Positions 57,621-64,000 of a stretch of DNA of 64,000 bases are shown one piece after another. Origin of the DNA: Anaeromyces robustus (taxonomy: Eukaryota > Neocallimastigomycota > Neocallimastigomycetes > Neocallimastigales > Neocallimastigaceae); NCBI GenBank assembly GCA_002104895.1, contig MCFG01000291.1, positions 1 through 64,000 of the forward strand, given 5' to 3'. The position numbers and the translations under genes are program-made. Positions within the stretch are counted from its first letter, which is position 1; every line of letters starts with the position of its first letter. The notes under the pieces were generated by a model. That model ran no database searches. It was not told the DNA's origin and worked only from the letters and a program-made list of their open reading frames with translations.

Positions 57621-57960
57621 CCTTTCTTCAAATTTAAAGCAATTTTTTAGGAAATGATTTTGATTATTTTCTTTAATCTTTCAGTATAAGTTTATTAAAT
57701 TCTTATATTTTTCAAGAGTTTTTCAATAAAAAATTTAATGTTAAATATTGAATCGATACTCTTTTGTTTTGAAACTTATTAATTAACGACCATGTCTACT
57801 TTATTATAAATAATATTATACATTTTTTTTTTATAATACCTTTTTTGGGAATGGTTTAAAAGTATCTTTTATATGAAATTAACTCGTAAAACACTTTTTC
57901 GACTTTTTTTATTTTATTTTTTATTAACTTACGTAATATTTTTTTATACATAACAAAAGT
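57621..57960. other. Coding-like remnants on both strands, not resolved
   Basis: Minus strand: VSKQKSIDSIFNIKFFIEKL, and KENNQNHFLKNCFKFEERRV in another frame. Plus strand: a short signal-anchor-like frame MKLTRKTLFRLFLFYFLLTY (57884-57958 to a stop, or to a GTAATA donor-like site). Neither can be supported as a gene. Confidence 0.2.
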
Positions 57961-59287
57961 AATAATAATTATGATAATAATTTTTATTTTTTAATAAATA
58001 GAATAAATATAAAAATAAAAATATAAATTATTAAATTATTTATACATTTGAATATTAAAATATTAAGTGTAGTAATATTATTTATACATAGAATTTTATT
58101 ATTTTTTCTTTCTATTTTATATATTTAAAATATATAAATATAAATATATAAATATTAAAATATATAAATATAAATATATATATATTTAAATATATAAATA
58201 TAAATATATAAATATTAAAATATATAAATATATATAAATATGTAAATATTAAAATATATAAATATATATAAATATGTAAATATTAAAATATATAAATATA
58301 TATAAATATATAAATATATATTTTTTTCATGCTCATTACTGAATATTATTTACTCCATCAAATTAATTAATAATTTTCTTTTTCTTTTTATTTTTCTTTT
58401 TTTAATTATCGACTTATTATTATTATGAAACACATGAATTTATTGGAATTTAATTTCTAAGGTTCAATCATACATATTTTTAAAAAAAATAAAAAGGTTT
58501 TGTTTTTTACCCTTTTAAAATTAATATTAATATTTATTAGTAATTTTTCCCTTTTTTAATTATTTATTATTTATTAATATTTATTAGTTATTTTTTCCTT
58601 TTTTAATTATTTATATATTTATATATTTATATATTTGTTTATTATATTAAAGTTAAAGTATTAATGATAAACAATAGAAAAAAGAGAAAAAAAAATTTTT
58701 ATTTTCTATATAAATCATTGGTTACAAAATTATTTATTTATTTATTATTTTATTTAATTATTTAATTATATATATTTAATTTATTAATTTATTATTATAT
58801 TATTATATTATTATATTATTATATTATTATATTATTATATTATGTTGTTTTTTTTATTATTTTTTATTTCTTGTTTTAGTTATTTTTGCTTTTTTTTTTT
58901 TACTAATTTTAATTTTATATTTAGATTATTTATTTTTTTTTTACAAATATTTTGATTTTCATGTATATTACATTTAATCTGTTAATAAAAAAAATTAATA
59001 AAAAATAAATTATTTTAATTATCTTTGTGTAACATTTTATTAACTAAAAAAAGTTAAAATATTTATTAATATTTAAAGTTATTTTTTTTATTTAAAATGT
59101 ATATAAATCAAAATTTATGCATAAATTACCAAATAAATAGTATTGAATGTAATCAACATATATCATAATATACTATTATATATATTAACAATTACAGTAA
59201 TAATCAATTATTATAATATTTATATTTATTTACATTTAAAAATGTTCAATAAAAAGAAAAATAATCTAATATTTAGAATTTGCTATT

Positions 59288-59319
<32 letters not shown>

Positions 59320-59540
59320 ATTAGGTACTATTCTATTATTATTAATTATTAATTATTGAATTATTAAATTATTAATTATTAATTATTATTGATAGAAATA
59401 TAAAAATAAGAATTGATACAAATTAAAAATAATAATTTTTATTAGTGATAATAAATAAATTTTATTTAAGGGAAAATATTAATTACATCTTATGTTGATA
59501 ATCAATGAATTAAACATTAAAATATATAATATCATAAATC
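57961..59540. other. AT-rich non-coding stretch with (ATATAAAT) repeats
   Basis: A tandem region at about 58120-58320 is built from tataaatata and aatattaaaatatataaa units. (ATTATAT)n lies at 58793-58842 and a T run at 59287-59311. No gene supported. Confidence 0.5.
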
Positions 59541-59545
59541 ATAAT

Positions 59546-59582
<37 letters not shown>

Positions 59583-59631
59583 TAATAAATAGATAAATAA
59601 GTAAATAGTAAGTAATATATAAAGTAATATA

Positions 59632-59662
<31 letters not shown>

Positions 59663-59663
59663 T

Positions 59664-59703
<40 letters not shown>

Positions 59704-59803
59704 TAATAATAATAATAACAATAACAATAATAATAATAATTAATAATAATAATAATAATAATTAATAATAATAATAATAATAACAATAATAATAATTAAT
59801 AAT

Positions 59804-59835
<32 letters not shown>
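59541..59835. repeat. Imperfect (AAT)n array, left part
   Basis: AAT/ATA units with occasional TTAAT and AAC interruptions. The same array continues at 60346-60505, so the element between them was inserted into it. Confidence 0.8.
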
Positions 59836-59836
<1 letters not shown>

Positions 59837-59888
<52 letters not shown>

Positions 59889-60345
59889 CTATATCCGGGG
59901 TATGCTTCTTTGATCTTCCCTAATGTGAAGCAGTAAGCCCACTCCCTAATAATTAGGTGGTAATGTGTCCCTCATGGACTGCCATACTGAAGTCAGCTTC
60001 GGCTCTCCCAATCTTGTACAATAATTGCTGAATTTATATCCGCGAGCCACATATTGTTATTGGCGCCCGACATACCTCTAACGAGGCTGGTGAAGCCCAG
60101 CCCAGAAGTCACGTGATTCTAATCCACTTGGTTATTCTACATTACAGATTGGTTAAAGGTTGGTATTTCTCAAAGAAACAATATTAAAGACTATAAGCGT
60201 CAGGCAGTACAATAAATTATTAAATTAAGAAATGTGGTATAATTAAGGAAGAACATACTAACACCTGGCAAGCGAACAAGTACTAATGAAAAACCCACGT
60301 TGAGGAAACATCAGGGTTGCGGGGTCGAACCAGAGACCTTAATAA
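59837..60345 (-). mobile_element. SINE- or LINE-3'-end-like retroposon with poly(A) tail
   Basis: On the minus strand it begins GGTCTCTGGTTCGACCCCGC, which contains a Pol III B-box-like GGTTCGACCCC. It runs about 455 bp of much higher GC content than any neighbour and ends CATACCCCGGATATAG followed by about 52 A (T run 59837-59888 on plus). No long open frame. A preserved B box at the 5' end without an A box suggests either a 5'-truncated tRNA-derived SINE or the 3' end of a LINE. The long pure A tail implies a recent insertion. Confidence 0.65.
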
Positions 60346-60402
60346 TAATAATAATTAATAATAATAATAATAATAACAATAATAATAATTAATAATAATA
60401 AT

Positions 60403-60439
<37 letters not shown>

Positions 60440-60505
60440 TAATAATTAATAATAATAATAATAATAATAGTTAATAATTAATAATATTAATAATTAATAA
60501 TAATA
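60346..60505. repeat. Imperfect (AAT)n array, right part
   Basis: Continuation of the array at 59541-59835 beyond the retroposon. Confidence 0.8.
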
Positions 60506-62683
60506 ATAATAATAATATTTTTTATATCTTTTTTTACTTTTTAAATATAATTAATGGTTATCACAATATTTATTATTGCTATATATAGTTATATAGTTAT
60601 TATAAACCATAAAAAATAAAGATCTGTTTCCTTTGAAATTTTTATAAATTAGTGTTTTGGTAATTAAACTAGTTATAAACAATAATTTAAAAAAAAATAA
60701 ATGATCTTTTGATGTTATTTATTTATTGATGGATTTATTAGAATTTGTTTAATGCTATTTTATAATAAAAGTTTTTAGATTTTCACTTTATTTTTATAAT
60801 GTTAAAAATGATATTATAAAAAGTATTTTCATATAACCTTTTTAATTGTTTTTTTAAATATATAATTATAAAAGAAAACCTTTTTTTTTGTAGGTATGAC
60901 ATGATTTAGGAAAAATTATCACAATATTGTATTAAAAAAATTTTTTAAAACAACAAAATTTTAATTTTAATTTTAATTCTATAGGCAATATTTATACATA
61001 TAATAATTATATAATAATTAATATAAAATTATATAATAAACTATATAATTAAATATATTATTATTTATTATTTAAATATTTGGTATAATATAATATAATA
61101 TATAATATAATATATTAAGTAAAAAAATTTTTTTTATCAATTTTTTTTTTATTTTTTATTTTTTTATTATTTCAAATTAAATTAAATTAAATAATTTATA
61201 TATTTATATTTATATTTATATTTATAATATATTAATAAATGATTCATTTTTTTTTCTATTTCATTTCTATTTCATTTTCATTTTCATTTTCTATTTCTTT
61301 TTTTTTTTTATTTTGTTTTATTTTTTTTTTAATTTTCCCAATTCATTTATTTAAAATTACATTTATGTATAATGTTAATATATATATTTAATATATTATA
61401 ATATATTGTTAATATATTTGAAAACTATTTTTTATAAATGTTTCAGATCCAAAAACTAAGAAGGATAAACAAAAGTATTTCCATAAATGGTTAAGTGTGG
61501 ATAGAATTACTATAACTCTAAATTTGTAATTTATAGTAATTAATAAAAATTAAAAAAAAAAAAATTTTAATTTTTATTAATTACAATGGAAAATAAAAAA
61601 CTATGTAATAAAAAGTTAAAACAAAATTTTATATTAAAATAATTAATAAAAAAAACTTTATTTTTTATTATTTTATGCTCATTTTGTTTACTTTTTATGG
61701 AATATGAAAATACAAAATAAAAGAAGAAAAAAAAGGGAAAAAAGGAAAAAAGAATTATAATATAAATATAATAGAAAATTATAAATATAAAGATTTAATT
61801 ATATTAACTGAATATGTAAAGTTAATAAATAAAATAATTATGGAAAAAAAACTTTTATATTCATAGTTTATTCTATTCTATTATTTATTAATTATAATTA
61901 AAATTATGATTTTATTAATAGCTATTTGTTGTATAATTCGATTAATTAATAAATAAAATTGATACAAAACAAAACAAAAGACAAAAAAGAATGAAAATTG
62001 AAATATTTTATTAATAGAATAGAATTAAAAAAATATATATAGAAAAGAAAATGTAAAAAAAAAAAAAATAGAAAAAAATATTTTTAATAAAAATAAAGAA
62101 TCAATCAAATATTCAATAAAATATAAAATATAAAATATAATTTATTTGTGTAACTTTTAAACTAAATAAAGTTTAATTATCAAATTTATTTAATTTAATA
62201 TTTATTAAAAGAAATTGTTTTTCTTTTTCTTTTTATTTTCTATATAAGAAATAAAAAATATTTATAAAAAGTTTTTTAAAAAAGTAATTCAAGTAATTCA
62301 TTGTAAATTTAAAAAGAAAAAGTAAAAAAGAAAGAACAACATAAACAAAGTTTATATTTATTAATATAAATATTTATTATTTAGAATTACTAAACTTTTT
62401 TTTTTCTTATTATAAAAATATAAATAATTAAAAAAGAAAAAAAAAGTATCAATAAACAATAATAATATATGTATAAAAAAATTATAATTTAGAAATTTGT
62501 TTTTATTTTTTTTTTTATAAATATATGTAAAATAAAGATTTAAAAAAAAATAATATAGAAAATTAAGAATAAATACATACAGAAAAATTAGTTTTAATAA
62601 CAATAAAATAAATTTACATAGACAATTGTATATAGATATATAAAAGAATTATTTGAAATTTTAAAATATTTTTAATTACAAAG
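60506..62683. other. AT-rich intergenic region upstream of the adenylate-forming gene
   Basis: No gene seen. 61447-61530 has a slightly less biased patch (atccaaaaactaagaaggat, ttaagtgtggatagaattac) without an open frame. A pair of inverted blocks lies around 61530-61585 (ttaataaaaattaaaaaaa / ttttaatttttattaatta). The immediate upstream of the ATG at 62684 is A-rich (aattacaaag), a usual leader for this genome. Confidence 0.45.
61540..61584. repeat. AT-rich inverted repeat
   Basis: gtaattaataaaaattaaa at 61536-61554 and its complement tttaatttttattaattac at 61567-61585 flank an A/T spacer, making a 19-bp-stem hairpin. Confidence 0.6.
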
Positions 62684-64000
62684 ATGATTGTTGATGTTAA
62701 CTTCGACGTTGATCCAAGAGATTATGATAATTTTTATGATTTAGGTAAAGCTCTTTACCTTGAAAACCAATATAATCAAGAAATGTAAATATTTTATTAT
62801 ATTTATTGTTTATATTTAAATAATTTTAGTATGAACATTTAAATTTAAAAAAAGATTGTTTAATAAAAATTTTATGTATATAATATATAATATAAATAAA
62901 ATATATTAAATGGGTGTTAATTGTTTTATTTATTGAAATATTTAATAATATAATATTAAATGAATTTAATGGTTCTTAATATATTTAACCCATTAAATAC
63001 TATATCCAAAATTATATATATTATAATATTAATTCTTAATTATATAAATACAATGATTAACAATATTATTATATTATATTAATCAATATTTTTATATAAT
63101 AAAATAAAATATTTTATAACAATATTATTATACTTTATTATATTATATTATTTTTTATTATATAAATATAATGATTAACAATATTATTATATTATATTAT
63201 ATTTATTTTATTTTATTTTATTTTATTTTATTTTATTTTATTTTATTTTATGATTATGGTTAATTTGATAGTGATGACGTACTTAAAACAGAAACTGTAT
63301 ATGAAAAATTGAAATATTATTATGATATAAAAAAAGATAGTAATGATCCAGTTTTTATTGCAAAACCAAATCTTTATAGTTTACCTTTTAAACCTGAACC
63401 ACATCCAGATTATCCTTCACCTTGGTTAACTGTATCTTATAAACAGTTTTATGCATTATTAAAAGCACTTGCTTATGTTTTAAAAAAAAGATTTGATTTA
63501 GAACCTCATACAAGAGTAGGTATTGTTTCTAATGCTTCACCAATGAATATTTTACTTGTTTATGCTTTATGGTTAAATCGTTGTTGTATTATTGAAATAT
63601 CACCAAAATTAAGTAATAATGTTAAGCAATTTTGGGTTAGAATGTTAGATATGAAAATGATTTTTTATGATTATACTTTAAGTATTTTTAATGAGGAAAA
63701 ACAAAAGGAATTAAATGAAAAAGGAGAATGGATTTGGGAATGGGAATATCCTTTAAAAGAAGACGAATATGATTTATCTGCTGGTTTTCGTGGTATTCCA
63801 ATGTTCTTTATGGAAAATGTGGAATTTTGTGAAGAAATTTATCAATGTAGTTTAGAAGGTAAATCCTTTGTTCGTCCAGGTCATAAAGATGATATTATTA
63901 CAATATTAGGTACTTCTTCTTCTTCTCAAGCTATTATTAAAAATGGTCATTGTTCAAAAATGAAGTTTATTCCTTTCAAGGCAATAAATTGTGGTCTTAT
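62684..64000 (+). CDS. Adenylate-forming (AMP-binding-like) protein, two visible exons, runs off the window
   Basis: Exon 1 is 62684-62784 (MIVDVNFDVDPRDYDNFYDL..). A phase-2 intron of 487 nt (GTAAAT..GATAG, 62785-63271) ends with an (ATTTT)n run. Exon 2 is 63272 to the edge. The second exon reads PSPWLTVSYKQFYALLKAL, RVGIVSNASPMNILLVYALW, CCIIEISPKLSNN and later DDIITILGTSSSSQAIIKNG. This is the N-terminal half of an ANL-superfamily adenylation domain, as in NRPS-like, acyl-CoA synthetase or aminoadipate-reductase-type proteins. The phosphate-binding A3 loop (normally TSGTTGxPKG) is degenerate (GTSSSSQAIIKNG), so substrate activation may be altered. Codon use is host-like and less AT-extreme than the surroundings. 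The specific substrate cannot be told from the visible part. Confidence 0.75.

Noticed and set aside
57884-57958. Short frame starting MKLTRKTLF with a hydrophobic stretch, as a type II membrane protein exon
   Set aside because: Only 26 codons, no downstream exon found, and coding-like signals on the opposite strand are equally strong.

Overview
The window reads as nuclear DNA of an anaerobic gut fungus (Neocallimastigomycota; Piromyces, Neocallimastix or Anaeromyces type). The grounds are extreme AT richness with long A/T homopolymers and ATT/TTTA microsatellites, short AT-rich GT-AG introns, codons almost entirely A/T-ending, several AAA-ATPase-like/PD-(D/E)XK genes (a family shared with bacteria and abundant in these fungi), and a FLYWCH plus MULE-type transposase. 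The assignment is an inference from sequence character and gene content.

Layout. 1-10.4 kb is a nest of retroelement fossils: a minus-strand Ty3/gypsy fragment, an inverted solo LTR, a Ty3 chromovirus with a long open Gag-Pol-chromodomain frame, and a 5'-truncated Ty1/copia piece. A 73-nt tRNA-like sequence sits inside the Ty3 LTRs. 10.4-24 kb is a tandem array of two units, each ordered R repeat - D spacer - AAA-like/nuclease gene (minus strand) - U upstream region. The gene has two NTPase units in the first copy and three in the second. 24-28.6 kb is AT-rich DNA with decayed gene pieces. 28.6-38.6 kb holds two direct copies (about 4.2-4.8 kb) of a segment carrying a seven-exon multi-pass membrane protein gene, with a broken AAA-like gene between them. 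39.3-53.7 kb holds two copies of a head-to-head pair of single-unit AAA-like/nuclease genes (type 3 on minus, type 2 on plus). The second copy carries a MULE insertion between the two genes. Between and after the two blocks lie inverted remnants of the R-D-gene-U unit, including one that lost nearly the whole gene and now ends in a 29-bp-arm hairpin. 55.7-62.7 kb is mostly AT-rich non-coding DNA with a decayed Asn-rich gene and a poly(A)-tailed SINE/LINE-like insertion in an AAT array. At 62,684 an adenylate-forming (AMP-binding-like) gene starts and runs off the window.

The main theme is a repeatedly duplicated family of AAA-like NTPase/PD-(D/E)XK nuclease genes in three types. Type 1 is multi-unit and lacks the usual first nuclease aspartate. 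Types 2 and 3 keep it and end in basic tails. Their flanks are repeats that recur with them, in both orientations and as internal-deletion derivatives. This is compatible with the family being mobile or moved by segmental duplication. No published function is known to me for the fungal members, and none is claimed here.
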